A DNA stretch of 64,000 nucleotides from Musa acuminata AAA Group. Lineage: Eukaryota > Streptophyta > Magnoliopsida > Zingiberales > Musaceae. The notes beneath the pieces were generated by a model. It searched no databases and had not been told where the DNA came from. It was given only the letters and a program-made list of their open reading frames with translations. Every line of letters begins with the position of its first letter. The stretch's first letter is position 1. The stretch is from the NCBI RefSeq assembly GCF_036884655.1, contig NC_088345.1, positions 32,602,501 through 32,666,500 on the forward strand, read 5' to 3'. The position numbers and the translations under genes were made by a program. Shown in pieces: positions 44,228 to 55,535 of this stretch.

Positions 44228-45924
44228 TGTTAGGATCAGAGGGACACCAAGAGGGCGGGGGGAGAGGGTGGGGGGGTGTGGGGGGGGGGGGGGGGGGGGG
44301 AGGGGTGGATGAATTAGTGCAACGGATCAAAACTTGTAAGTTTGAAAACAATTTCGTAAATGCGTAGAGATTTTGATTCGACAAAGAATGACTTGGTAAT
44401 AGTAGCTTGAGTAAAGTAAGGAGATGAAAACGAAAAGCTTGCTGCTACGTAAATAAAGGTTTTAGAAAGGTAAACACTCACACATTCAAGGAACACACCA
44501 ATTTAAAATGGTTTGGTCAAATGACCTACATCAACTTGTGAAGCCTTCTTCGAATAGGCTCCCAACTTCCACTAGCAAATCACTTTGAAGGGGAAGGACA
44601 AATACCCCTCTTACAACCTTTTATAAGTGGTTCACACTTTTATAGATTTTTTAAAGAGAAAGAGGGAGGTGAACACTTAAGCTATTGAAAACAAGACTTG
44701 CTAAAGACTTTGCTAAGGCTTTTTCTCGATCTCTAACTTCTCAAAAGGTTGTGTTCTTTGATGAGAATTGAGGGGTATTTATAGGCCCCAAGAGGATTCA
44801 AATTTGGGCTCTGAATTTGAATTCCTTTTGGGTTCCTGGTGTTGGCGGTGCCACCGCCTGTCAATGTCTAACACTGATAGTGTACCGATAGTGCCACCGC
44901 CGGACCTCTCGAGTGCTGGGCGGTGCCACCGCCCAATCCAACAGTTTACTAGCGGTGCCACCGCCAGAACTCTTGGGTTCTGAGCAGTGCCACTGCCCAA
45001 TCTGGCGGTGCCACCGCCTAGACTATTTCAGCTCACTAGTTGGGCTCCAAACTTGGCCCAAACTAGTCCGAACTTGGGCCCAATTGGCCCCTAATCGGGT
45101 TATAGGATTAACCCTTAATCCTAACCCTAATTACATACAAACTATGAAATTAAGACATAGTCCTAAGAAAGTTTTTAACCGGCAATATCAAGTTTCCTTC
45201 TGGCGAGCTTTCCGGTGATCTTCCGGCAGACTTCTGATACACCCTCGGATTTCTTCCGACGGACTCCCAATAGGCTCCTAATATCGTGGCGAGTTCACCG
45301 AGTCTTTGGCAAGTAGTCGAACCTTCTGGGTGATCTCCGCAAACCTCCGACGATCTCTCTAATGGACTTCTGAAAACTTTGGCAAGTCCTCGATTTCTTC
45401 TCGGTAGGTTCTGGCAGCACTTCCGACGAATTTTCGGACTCTCGATAGACTCTCGAACACCCATCGAACTTGACTCCGGTAGAATTGCTTTATGTCTTCA
45501 AGCTATCATAGTTAATCCTGCACACTTAAAACAAAACTTCGACTGAGACAATTAATTCTAAGCAATTAATCAAGTTGTCTGGCATGTCATTGGTCCCTCG
45601 ACGCTTCGTCCGATTCTTCGGCACATCGTCCTCTCTTGCGGCCTATTGCCCAATCAGCTAGTTGACATCGCAACTCTGATAACCTTGGCACAATCTCCGC
45701 TCTTCTTGGCCCAATGCCCGAATCCATGGCCCAAAGCCTTCTGTCAATATGTCGACCGATCCACCAGCCCGACGTCCAATCTTCTGACATGTTCCTCCAG
45801 CACAACATGATTTTCCTACTTTAATTGTCTCATCATGATCGAAGCATCCTACGTCACTCAAAAACGCAGATTAAATCATAAACACATATCAAGTGGTTTC
45901 ATCATCAAAATACGAGATTCAACA
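44228..45924 (-). repeat. E10 3' LTR (1697 bp), long-U3 type with expanded G-run
   Basis: TGTTAGGATC to GATTCAACA. TATA at 44776-44783, a small palindrome cluster (GGCGGTGCCACCGCC-type, about 44840-45025), leader hairpin at 44509-44535, U3 block about 45520-45850. It is quite diverged from the others upstream of TATA. Confidence 0.88.
44251..44306 (+). repeat. Expanded G-rich tract near U5 end of E10
   Basis: Several G-runs, one of more than 20 G, where other LTRs have 7-14. It could form G-quadruplexes. Length may be unreliable in the assembly. Confidence 0.8.
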
Positions 45925-45956
45925 ATCTCCCCCTTTTTGATGATAACAACCACTCG
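45890..45956 (-). other. PPT/U3 boundary inverted repeat of E10
   Basis: Arms CAAGTGGTT and AACCACTCG (one mismatch) and CATCATCAAAA / TTTTGATGATA (one mismatch). Confidence 0.65.
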
Positions 45957-46249
45957 ATGATAGAGTTAACCTTAACTCCCGGAGTTTAAACAAACTCCCC
46001 CATCAATATGACATATTGATAGAACCTTGAATTCAAATTCAAGTCATTGCAATTATTCATCATGAATATTTGCAACATGTCATCATGCATAACATGATCA
46101 TACTTCTCCCCCTTTGTCATCAACAGAAAGGAGAAGTTCCACTATCCTGTATTTGAAAATACAAGTTCAACTCATTGCATGAAAAACATAATATCCATTT
46201 TTATTATCATGCAAGTTTGCTATAATCATAGATATACATGGTAGTACGA
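45925..46249 (-). other. E10 3' tail fragment
   Basis: PPT at 45925-45938 (complementary) and a PPT hairpin at 46102-46138. No coding sequence. Cut at 46249 by E11. Confidence 0.75.
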
Positions 46250-46643
46250 TGTTAGGACTCTAGCTTGGAGAGTCCTAATTGAGAGGGACATTTATGTAAA
46301 ACCTACCTCAGCTGATCCCTATTAAAGAGGTGAAGAGGCCGGCTAGGGTTAGGAGGTTGTTTCTTAGAGAAGAATTAGGAGTTGCAAAGGAATAGGAGTC
46401 TTGAGTAGGAGTTATATTAGGAGTTGGTTAGAAGTAGGAGTCTTGAATAGGAGTCATATTAGGAGTTAGGATTTAGAAGCCCTATAAATAGCCATGTATT
46501 CCTCCTCTTTTCATAAGCAATAGATGAATCTTTTCTACAGCCTTTGAGTAGTAATTTGGAGGGAGGAACCCCTATAGAGTTCCACAGAGGCCAATCCCCT
46601 AAAGAGATCAACCCCAAGTTTAGAATCTGCAAGGGTTCTAACA
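46250..46643 (+). repeat. E11 5' LTR (394 bp)
   Basis: TGTTAGGACTC to GGGTTCTAACA. A perfect 10-bp inverted repeat (TTAGGACTCT / AGAGTCCTAA) lies at 46252-46278. Two copies of a ~42-bp TAGGAGTCTTGA-type repeat occupy about 46393-46476, and TATAAATA is at 46483-46490. Confidence 0.85.
46483..46490 (+). promoter_or_regulatory. TATA box of E11 LTR
   Basis: CC-TATAAATA-GCC, 153 bp before the LTR end. Confidence 0.75.
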
Positions 46644-46645
46644 CC

Positions 46646-46657
46646 TGGTATCAGAGC
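46646..46657 (+). other. E11 primer-binding site
   Basis: TGGTATCAGAGC two bases after the LTR. Confidence 0.92.
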
Positions 46658-47600
46658 AGCGTTTTTGGCATCTCGCTGCCCTTCCACAGCCATCCATCAG
46701 CCCCCTATAGTCACCCAAAGCAATTCCCATAATTTCTTAAAAGATCGTTGCCAAATTCCGCCGTCATCTCCACCACCGCAGATCATCATTTGATCTCCCC
46801 GTGAATTGTAATAGGTTATGGTTTCCTGCCTTACTACTATTGTAATTTAGTTATCCTTATTTGAAAATCTAAAAAAAAATAATTGTCCCTATATTGCTGC
46901 ATAAACTTTTTGTCATAAAATTTTCATCTCTATGACGAAAGATACATTGCAGAATTCCAACCGCATAGCACAATATGTTTGATCTTACTACTACATTTTT
47001 TCTATCCAAATCTCTATAATTTTTTTATAATAGCTTTGACACTTCCTAATAGCATATTTCCATTTAGTTTTGTTAAAAAATTCTCAATATAAATCATTGA
47101 TCTTTTACATATAATCTGCTACACTTGAAAATCTGCACTGTAAAATTTCAGCCGCATAGCATTATTTGTTTGATCTTGATACTATGTTTTTTCTGTCCAA
47201 ATCTCTACAAAATTTTTATGATAGCTTTGACACTTCCTAATAGTAGATTTTCCTTTGGTTTCATCGAAAAATTCTCAATATAAACCATTGATCTTTTACG
47301 TCCAATCTGCTATACTTGAAAATCTATGTTGCAGAAAATTTTAGTCGCATATTATTGCCTTAACCCATCTATTTGCAATCTTTTTTGAATGAAATTTCTT
47401 ATACACTTCATAGATCATCTTGGCTTCTATCTAAGATTGATCTATTGAGGAATTCATCTTTAAAAATGATTTTGTGTTGTTGAAATTTTTTATCATAAAC
47501 CGTTGAAATTTTTCGACGAGAATTCTGCTATCGCAACTTGCACCAATTTTCTTACTATTACTGTCGAAATTTTCTTGACTAAATTGGACATCCTTGCTAT
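46658..47600 (+). other. E11 leader, non-coding, with ~191-bp tandem duplication
   Basis: No supportable ORF. From about 46943 to 47355 there are a little over two diverged copies of a ~191-bp unit, anchored by CCGCATAGC at 46961 and 47152 and a weaker TCGCAT at 47345. Confidence 0.65.
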
Positions 47601-49698
47601 TGTTAGGATCGAGAGCACTAAGAGGGGGGGGGTGAATTAGTGCAGCGGAAATCTTACAGAAATTTAAAGGCTAAAGCTGCGTTCGTCCGATAAAAAATGA
47701 TTTCGATATAAAAGCAGAATCACAGTGCAGTTTGCGTCTAAGCGCAGTTTTGCGTCTAAACACAGTTTGCGTCTAAGCGCAGTTTGCGTCTAAGCACAGT
47801 TTGCGTCTAAGCGCAGTTTGCGTCTACACGCAGTTTTACGTCTAAACGCAGTTTTACGTTCAAACGCAGTTTTACGTCAAAACGCAGTTTTACGTCAAAA
47901 CGCAGTTTTACGTCTAAACGCAGTTTTGTGTCTAAACGCAGTTTTGCGTCTAAACGCAGTTTTACGTCTAAACGCAGTTTTACGTCTAAACGCAGTTTTG
48001 CGTCTAAACGTAGTTTTACGTCTAAACGTAATTTTACGTCTAAATGTAGTTTTGCGTCTAAAAGCAGTTTTGAACCTTGAAAAGCGTTTTACGTAGAAAG
48101 CAATTTGCAGTTATAAATGGAATCCGAATGTAAGCGTAAACTGCAGTGTGAAGATCGTACGAAAACACGATTTACGTTTGAATGCAGATTCTGAAAGATC
48201 AGAGCTTAGAAACTCGTTCGTAAAGGCGCAGAGGGCAGTAGCAATGTAGGAGGTTTGCAGTAATGATAAAGTGCTCAAGGTAAAAGCAAACCAGAGATTT
48301 AGAGTGGTTCGGTCAGTCTTGACCTACTCCACTTTTGGCTTCCTCCTCCGACGAGGTCACCGACGTCAACTAGCTGCCTTCCTTCAATGGGCGAAGGCTA
48401 ACTACCCTTTTATAGTTTCTCTCCTTTTGACAGGCTCAGGAGACAACCTTTACAGATCCTTTCTCTCCTCTCTTTACAACTCAAGACTTGAAGAACAGAA
48501 GGAGGAGAACTTTAGGACTTTACACAAATTTGAGCTCTTAGAATCACTGAAAAGATCAAGAATTCAGTGTGGATCTGTATCTTTTCAGTGTTGAATGGGT
48601 GGGGTATTTATAGGCCCCAACCCAATTCAAATTTGGAGCTCAAAACGATCAAATCCCGGAATTCCGGGATCAGGCGGTTGCACCTCTTGACTGGAGAGGT
48701 GGCACCGCCTGGCAGAGCTCGAAGACTGAGCTCAGGCGATTGCACCTCTCTGCCAGAGCTCGAAGACTGAGCTCAGTGGTTGCATCGCCTGGCAGAGCTC
48801 GAAGTCTAAGCTCGGTGGTTGCATCACCTGGCAGAGCTCGAAACTGAGCTCAGGCTGATGCACCTCTCTGCCAGAGGTGGTTGCACCTCTCTGCCAGAGC
48901 TCGAAGACCGAGCTCAGGCGATGCATCTCCTGTCCAAAGAGGTTGCACCTCTCTGCCAGAGCTCGAAGACCGAGCTCGGTGGTTGCACCTCTTGGCAGAG
49001 CTCGAAACTTGAGCTCTGGCGGTGCTACCTCTTGACAGAGGAGGTTGCACCGCCCAGTCTCGCTTGGAGACTGAGCCCTGGGCGGTTGCACCTCTTGGCT
49101 GGGGCGGTTGCACCGCCCAGTCCCGCAGCCCAGGCGGTTGCACCTCCTGGCCTAGGCGGTTGCACCGCCTGGTGCAATCAGGGTCCGAATGGTTCACTCC
49201 ATTCGGCCCAATTTGAATCTTTTCAGGGGCCCAATTGCCCCAAGATTAAGCTAATGGGATCACCTCCCATTTTCAAGCTTAATCATCGTGCTAACTATGA
49301 TTAACTCTAAGACAACTTCTGCAGCTATGCTCCGATGCGTCAATCGCTTCTTCCGGCGAGTTTCCGGCGAACTTCCGTCGATCATCCGATAAACCCTCGG
49401 TGATCCTTCTGCGGACATCCGGCATACTCCTGGACTTTGCGACGATCCACTTGGCGAGTTCCGACGAGCTTCGCTTGGCAAGCTTCTGGACTTCTCGGAT
49501 CTGTTCTTGCTGAACCTCCGACGACCGTCCGAACTTCCGTCGAACTCTCGAACTCCCAACGTGATCATGATCTTGACTCCGGCGCAACACCTGCTGCTTG
49601 TCTTACTCTCATCGTAGTTAATCCTGCACACTTATCTCAACACATAGATTAGATAACAAATGACAATTGACTTCATCATCAAAATCCGAGATTCAACA
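47601..49698 (-). repeat. E12 3' LTR (2098 bp), short-U3 type with array
   Basis: TGTTAGGATC to GATTCAACA. 18-bp array at about 47726-48075, leader hairpin at 48304-48332, TATA at 48605-48612, palindrome at 48654-48669, palindrome cluster about 48670-49175. Same subfamily as E8. Confidence 0.96.
47726..48075 (-). repeat. 18-bp tandem array in E12 3' LTR
   Basis: Same unit as in E8; fewer units (array about 350 bp). Confidence 0.93.
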
Positions 49699-49730
49699 AT
49701 CTCCCCCTTTTTGATGATGACAATCAATTG
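49664..49730 (-). other. PPT/U3 boundary inverted repeat of E12
   Basis: Same arms as E8: CAATTGA / TCAATTG and CATCATCAAAA / TTTTGATGATG. Confidence 0.8.
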
Positions 49731-50516
49731 ATAAAGGAGTTGTCCTTAACTCCCCCTATCTATATGCCATAGTTGAGATAAGTCAACCTTGAATTCAAGA
49801 CCTAAGAATTCAAGTGACGTATTGATAAGTTAGATCAGTTAAACTTATCAATGCTCCCATCATGATGCCCATCATGATGTATCTCTTCAAGAATGATGTC
49901 AAGGCATGACATACATCATCAAGTTTGTATGATAGTGTTTGTAACTATTCATCATGTAATCATATAAAGCTACGAAGGACTTTTTACATGATGCACACAT
50001 TTGAGATTTTCTAGCAAGTTTGCATTTTCTTCACAATATAGAATATCAAATCAAGACATGATGCAAACTATAGCACATGTTCACATATCTCTTGGTGATG
50101 CAAGGATGGCATAACTATAACATTGTTTATAGCATCACTCAAGTATTTGCAACTATGACATAGACATGATTATGGCAGTTCAGCTATGACATAGTGTTTA
50201 TCAATTCATATGTTTCTCCCCCTTTGTCATCAACAAAAAGCATGATAGCATTATCAAGCACATAAAGGAAGTCATGACACATATAAGACTTTGAATATCT
50301 CTTTATTGTTTGTTGCTTGAAGGAGGAAAGTCATTTTTCAAAAAGTTTTCATAAGAGTGTACAGGAACATCCCATTTTTAGCATACAAATCGAAAAATGA
50401 ACTTCTTACATGCATTTGGTTAAAAATATGTGTCACATAATTTGCAACATGTTATTTGATCAAGCGTTGTCAAGGCATGTAATAGTAATAACATCCGAAA
50501 AATAATTTTAACTAGT
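49699..50516 (-). other. E12 3' untranslated region
   Basis: Non-coding. PPT at 49699-49712, further purine tracts near 49752-49758 and 50215-50222 (complementary), a single copy of the segment that is duplicated in E8, and the CCGAA/TTCGG motif at the pol end. Confidence 0.82.
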
Positions 50517-51989
50517 TTAAGTATTCGGACACATCAACATTCCTAATTCTCTTCTTATGTAATCAAATTGTTCTTCACATAGGGGTTTTGTAAAGATATC
50601 AGCTAGTTGATGTTTGGTATCAATAAACTCTATGGTTACATCATGATTAGTGACATGATCTCGTATAAAGTGATGTCTAATATCAATGTGTTTTGTTCTT
50701 GAGTGTTGTATAGGATTTTTAGTTAAGCATATTGCACTCGTGTTATCACATTTAATGGGAATATCTTTAAGATTCACTTTGTAATCTTCTAAAGTGTTTT
50801 TCATCCATACAACTTGTGCACAGCATGCACTTGCTGCAATGTATTCAGCTTCGGTTGTTGATAGAGCAACCGAGTTTTGTTTCTTAGATGACCAGGATAC
50901 AAGGGCATGTCCTAAAAATTGACATGATCCTGATGTGCTTTTTCTGTCTAGTCTACAGCCAGCGAAGTCCGCATCAGCATAAGCTGTTAATTCAAAATTT
51001 TCTGATTTTGGGTACCATAATCCTAGATTGGTAGTTCCATTAAGATATCTGAGTATTCTTTTGACTGCTTTGAGATGAGATATCTTAGGGTCTGATTGAA
51101 ATCTAGCACAAAGTCCTACACTGAACATGATGTCTGGTCTGGTGGCAGTGAGGTAAAGTAAACTTCCTATCATACCCCTATAGGTTTTTTGATCGAAGCT
51201 TTCTCCATTCTCATCAATTTCTAACTTAGTGGAGGTGCTCATAGGAGTGTCAATGGCTTTTGAATTATTCATTTTGAACTTCTTTAGCAAACTCACAGCA
51301 TATTTGGTTTGACTAATAAAGATGTCATTGCTTAGTTGTTTGATTTGTAGGCCTAAGAAGAATGTTAACTCTCCCATTAGACTCATTTCGAATTCATGAC
51401 TCATAGTTTTCGCAAAGGATTCACAAAGAGATTCATTTGTAGAACCAAAGATAATATCATCAACATAAATTTGAACAATGAGAAAATTGTTTTCAAAGTT
51501 CTTGATGAATAATGTAGTATCAACCTTGCCTTTTATGAAATTATTTTCAATAAGAAAAGAACTAAGTCTCTCATACCAAGCCCTAGGAGCTTGTTTTAAA
51601 CCATAGAGAGCTTTAGTTAATCTAAACACATGATTAGGGAGACTATTATTTTCAAATCCAGGAGGTTGTTCAACATAGACTTCTTCGGAAATAAAGCCAA
51701 TAAGAAAGGCGCTTTTAACATCCATTTGAAACAACTTAAAATTATTACTGCTAGCGTAGGCAAGGAGCATCCTTATGGCTTCCAATCGTGCCACAGGAGC
51801 GAAGGTTTCTTCGTAATCGATACCTTCTTCTTGGTTGAAACCTTTGGCCACTAATCTAGCCTTGTTTCTAACCATGATACCATTTTCATTTTGCTTGTTT
51901 CTGAAGACCCAATTAGTACCAATAACTAGATGGTCATTTGGCCTAGGAACAAGCTTCCACACTCCATTTCTTTCAAATTGATTTAATTC
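50517..51989 (-). pseudogene. pol: E12 pol, RT and RNase H part
   Basis: Open from [17 protein letters not shown] to MLMCPNT and stop. [32 protein letters not shown] and TTEAEY are intact and nearly identical to E8. The upstream end is cut by the E13 LTR, and the open frame running into that LTR has no meaning. Confidence 0.93.
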
Positions 51990-53490
51990 TGTTGAATCTC
52001 GTATTTTGATGATGAAACTACTTGATATATGTTTATGATTTAATCTGCGTTTTGAGTGACGCAGGATGCTTCGATCAGGATGAGACAATTAAAGCAGGAA
52101 AATCATGTTGTGCCGAAGGAACGTGTCAGAAGATTGGACGTCGGGCCGGTGGATCGGTCGACGTATCGACAGAAGGCTTCGGGCCGTGAACTCGGGCATC
52201 GGGCCAAGAAGAGCGGGTATTGTGCCAAGGATATCGGAGTTACGGAGTCAACTGGCCGATTGGGCAATAGGCTGCAGGAGAGGACGATGCGCCGAAGAAT
52301 CGGACGAAGCGTCGAGAGACCAATGACATGTCGGACAACTTGGTTAATTGCTTAGAATTAATTGTCTCGATCGAAGTTTTGATTTGTTGTGCAGGATTAA
52401 CTACGATAAGAGTAAGACAAGCAGCAGATGTTGCGCCGGAGTCAAGATCATGATCACGTTGGGAGTTCGAGTGTTCGACGGAAGTTCGGACGGTCGTCGG
52501 AGGTTCAGCGAGAACAGATCCGAGAAGTCCAGAAGCTTGCCAAGCGAAGCTCGTCGGAACTCGCCAAGTGGATCGTCGCAAAGTCCAGGAGTATGCCGGA
52601 TGTCCGCAGAAGGATCACCGAGGGTTTATCGGATGATCGACGGAAGTTCGCCGGAAACTCGCCGGAAGAAGCGATTGACGCATCGGAGCATAGCTGCAGA
52701 AGTTGTCTTAGAGTTAATCGTAGTTAGCACGATGATTAAGCTTGAAAATGGGAGGTGATCCCATTAGCTTAATCTTGGGGCAATTGGGCCCCTGAAAAGA
52801 TTCAAATTGGGCCGAATGGAGCGAACCATTCGGACCCTGATTGCACCAGGCGGTGCAACCGCCTAGGACAGGAGGTGCAACCGCCTGGGCTGCGGGACTG
52901 GGCGGTGCAACCGCCCCAGCCAGGCGGTGCAACCGCCCAGGCCATGTCTTCCAGCGGGACTGGGCGGTGCAACCGCCCTAGCCAAGAGGTGCAACCGCCC
53001 ATGGCTCAGTCTCCAAGCGAGACTGGGCGGTGCAACCTCCTCTGTCAAGAGGTAGCACCGCTAGAGCTCAAGTTTCGAGCTCGGCCAAGAGGTGCAACCA
53101 CCGAGCTCGGTCTTCAAGCTCTGGCAGAGAGGTGCAACCTCTTTAGACAGGTGATGCATCGCCTGAGCTCGGTCTTCGAGCTCTGGCAGAGAGGTGCAAC
53201 CACCTCTGGCAGAGAGGTGCAACCACCTCTGGCAGAGAGGTGCATCAGCCTGAGCTCAGTTTCGAGCTCTGCCAGGTGATGCAACCACCGAGCTTAGACT
53301 TCGAGCTCTGCCAGGCGATGCAACCACTGAGCTCAGTCTTCGAGCTCTAGCAGAGAGGTGCAATCGCCTGAGCTCAGTCTTCGAGCTCTGCCAGGCGGTG
53401 CCACCTCTCCAGTCAAGAGGTGCAACCGCCTGATCCCGGAATTCCGGGATTTGATCGTTTTGATCTCCAAATTTGAATTGGGTTGGGGCC

Positions 53491-53498
53491 TATAAATA
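53491..53498 (+). promoter_or_regulatory. TATA box of E13 5' LTR
   Basis: GGCC-TATAAATA-CCC, same position relative to the palindrome as in E8. Confidence 0.78.
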
Positions 53499-54031
53499 CC
53501 CTACCCATTCAACACTGAAAGGACACAGATCCATACCGAATTGTTGATCTTTTCAGTGATCCTAAGAGCTCAAATTTGTGTAAAGTCCTAAAGTTCTCCT
53601 CCTTCTGTTCTTTAAGTCTTGAGTTGTAAAGAGAGGAGAGAAAGGATCTGTAAAGGTTGTCTCCTAAGCCTGTCAAAAGGAGAGAAACTGTAAAAGGGCA
53701 GTTAGCCTTCGCCCATTGAAGGAAGGCAGCTAGTTGACGTCGGTGACCTCGTCGGAGGAGGAAGCCAAAAGTGGAGTAGGTCAAGACTGACCGAACCACT
53801 CTAAATCTCTGGTTTGCTTTTACCTTGAGCACTTTATCATTACTGCAAACCTCCTACATTGCTACTGCCCTCTGCGCCTTTACGAACGAGTTTCTAAGCT
53901 CTGATCTTTCAGAATCTGCATTCAAACGTAAATCGTGTTTTCGTACGATCTTCACACTGCAGTTTACGCTTACATTCGGATTCCATTTATAACTGCAAAT
54001 TGCTTTCTACGTAAAACACTTTTCAAGGTTC

Positions 54032-54448
54032 AAAACTGCTTTTAGACGCAAAACTACATTTAGACGTAAAATTACGTTTAGACGTAAAACTGCGTTTAGA
54101 CGCAAAACTGCGTTTAGACGTAAAACTGCGTTTAGACGTAAAACTGCGTTTAGACGTAAAACTACGTTTAGACGTAAAACTGCGTTTAGACGCAAAACTG
54201 CGTTTAGACGTAAAACTGCGTTTAGACGCAAAACTGCGTTTAGACGTAAAACTGCGTTTAGACGTAAAACTGCGTTTTGACGTAAAACTGCGTTTGGACG
54301 TAAAACTGAGTTTAGACGCAAACTGCGCTTAGACGCAAACTGCGCTTAGACGCAAACTGTGCTTAGACGCAAACTGCGCTTAGACGCAAACTGTGTTTAG
54401 ACGCAAACTGCGCTTAGACGCAAAACTGCGCTTAGACGCAAACTGCAC
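54032..54448 (+). repeat. 18-bp tandem array in E13 5' LTR
   Basis: Same unit as E8. It is present in this pol-less element because the LTR body is of E8 type. Confidence 0.93.
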
Positions 54449-54575
54449 TGTGATTCTGCTTTTATATCGAAATCATTTTTTATCGGACGAACGCAGCTTT
54501 AGCTTTTAAATTGCTGTAAGATTTCCGCTGCACTAATTCACCCCCCCCCCTCTTAGTGCTCTCGATCCTAACAAT

Positions 54576-54587
54576 TGGTATCAGAGC
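54576..54587 (+). other. E13 primer-binding site
   Basis: TGGTATCAGAGC two bases after the LTR. Confidence 0.95.
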
Positions 54588-54623
54588 GGGGTATTTCTCA
54601 TTTCGGATTTACACCCGAGAGAA

Positions 54624-55535
54624 ATGACTTTTCAAGAGGGCTGTTCGGTCTTTCGTCCACCGTTCTTTAACGGATTGGACTACACTTATTGGAAAACTCG
54701 AATGAGAGTTTTCTTAATTTCTCTAAATCTGGATTTATGGAATATCATTGAAAACGGTTTTCAACTTCCCTCCAAACCGATGAACGAATGGTTGGTTTTG
54801 GAGAAGAAGAATTTTTCTTTAAACGCAAAAGCTATGAATGCCTTATTTTGCGCATTGGACAAAAATGAGTTCAATCGGATTTCTACGTGTGAAACGGCTT
54901 TCGATATTTGGCGCACTCTTGAAATCACGCACGAGGGAACTAGTAGAGTCAAAGACTCGAAAGTTAATATTTTACTGCTTGATTTCGAGCTTTTTCATAT
55001 GAAACCAAGCGAAACCGTTGTTGACATGTACACCCGTTTTACGGATGTCGTCAATGGTTTAAAATCACTTGGTAAAAGCTTTTCGGATTTTGAACTCGTT
55101 AACAAAGTTTTGCGCTCACTTTCTAAAACTTGGGATTCAAAAGTAACTGCTATTCAAGAATCGAAAAACTTGAACCATTTTCCACTTGAAGAACTAATTG
55201 GTTCATTGATCACATATGAAATGACGTGCAATGCACGTGAAGAACTTGAGAACCACCTTCCAAAGAACAGGAAGGATTTGAGACATAGAACATTTGAAGA
55301 CCACTCGAGCATAAGCTCAAGTGATGGTGAACTTAAACTACAAATGAAACGAAAATTAAAAAGCAAAAAGAATGGAACTACTTGCTTTAAACGCAAGAAG
55401 AAGAACAAAAATTGGGATGAATCGAGCTCATTTGAAGACGAGAAAGTCAACAAAAGCGAGGCGGCAAACTACGCCTTACTAGCTTACGACATTGAGGTAA
55501 TTAAAATGCCTTTGGTTTATTTTGAAATTACTTGA
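54624..55535 (+). CDS. gag: E13 Gag, pol-less type, intact
   Basis: 303 residues against 527 in E8. The ATG at 54624, 36 bases after the PBS as in E8, gives MTFQEGCSVFRPPFFNGLDYTYWKTRMRVF. The gag core (ALDKNEFNRIS, YEMTCNAR) is complete to about residue 210, then a serine-rich acidic linker. The zinc knuckle position reads TTCFKRKKKNKNWDESSS: only one cysteine remains and the G-H...C half is missing. The protein ends AANYALLAYDIEVIKMPLVYFEIT, a C-terminus shared with E1 and E5 and unrelated to the E8 Gag end. It is the only undamaged pol-less gag here. It may co-assemble with E8-type Gag through the core; that is inference. Confidence 0.9.
   Translation: MTFQEGCSVFRPPFFNGLDYTYWKTRMRVFLISLNLDLWNIIENGFQLPSKPMNEWLVLEKKNFSLNAKAMNALFCALDKNEFNRISTCETAFDIWRTLEITHEGTSRVKDSKVNILLLDFELFHMKPSETVVDMYTRFTDVVNGLKSLGKSFSDFELVNKVLRSLSKTWDSKVTAIQESKNLNHFPLEELIGSLITYEMTCNAREELENHLPKNRKDLRHRTFEDHSSISSSDGELKLQMKRKLKSKKNGTTCFKRKKKNKNWDESSSFEDEKVNKSEAANYALLAYDIEVIKMPLVYFEIT

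Larger units (their letters stand above)
44228..46249 (-). mobile_element. E10: copia element, 3' LTR and tail only, cut by E11
   Basis: 3' LTR 44228-45924 followed by 325 bp of tail with PPT and PPT hairpin. The long-U3 block and tail suggest it is pol-less, but its gag region is outside the window. Confidence 0.8.
46250..47600 (+). mobile_element. E11: 5' part of an unrelated LTR retrotransposon
   Basis: A 394-bp LTR, PBS and ~940 bp of leader without an ORF. It is inserted in the E10 tail (flank TACGA) and interrupted by E12 at 47601. Lineage unknown; the Met-tRNA PBS allows copia or some gypsy groups. Confidence 0.75.
51990..54573 (+). repeat. E13 5' LTR (2584 bp), chimera of long-U3 start and E8-type remainder
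   Basis: The first ~390 bp is long-U3 type (GAAACTACTTGATATATG, block at about 52055-52385). From about 52391, near GTGCAGGATTAACTACGA, it follows the E8 LTR almost base for base, including the palindrome at 53434-53449, TATA at 53491-53498, leader hairpin at 53771-53799, 18-bp array at 54032-54448 and U5 hairpin at 54530-54559. Confidence 0.93.

Noticed and set aside
46544..46732. A 62-codon frame over the E11 LTR end and PBS
   Set aside because: It crosses the LTR/PBS boundary and has no protein similarity I recognise.
50517..52088. Apparent pol with a new N-terminus reading into 51990-52088
   Set aside because: That part is E13 LTR sequence read antisense; the pol homology starts at 51989.
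52105..52326. A 73-codon arginine-rich frame in the U3 block of long-U3 LTRs
   Set aside because: Differences between copies mostly change amino acids (R/W, R/H, V/M) as CpG decay would, and the frame is broken in several copies. No sign of purifying selection.
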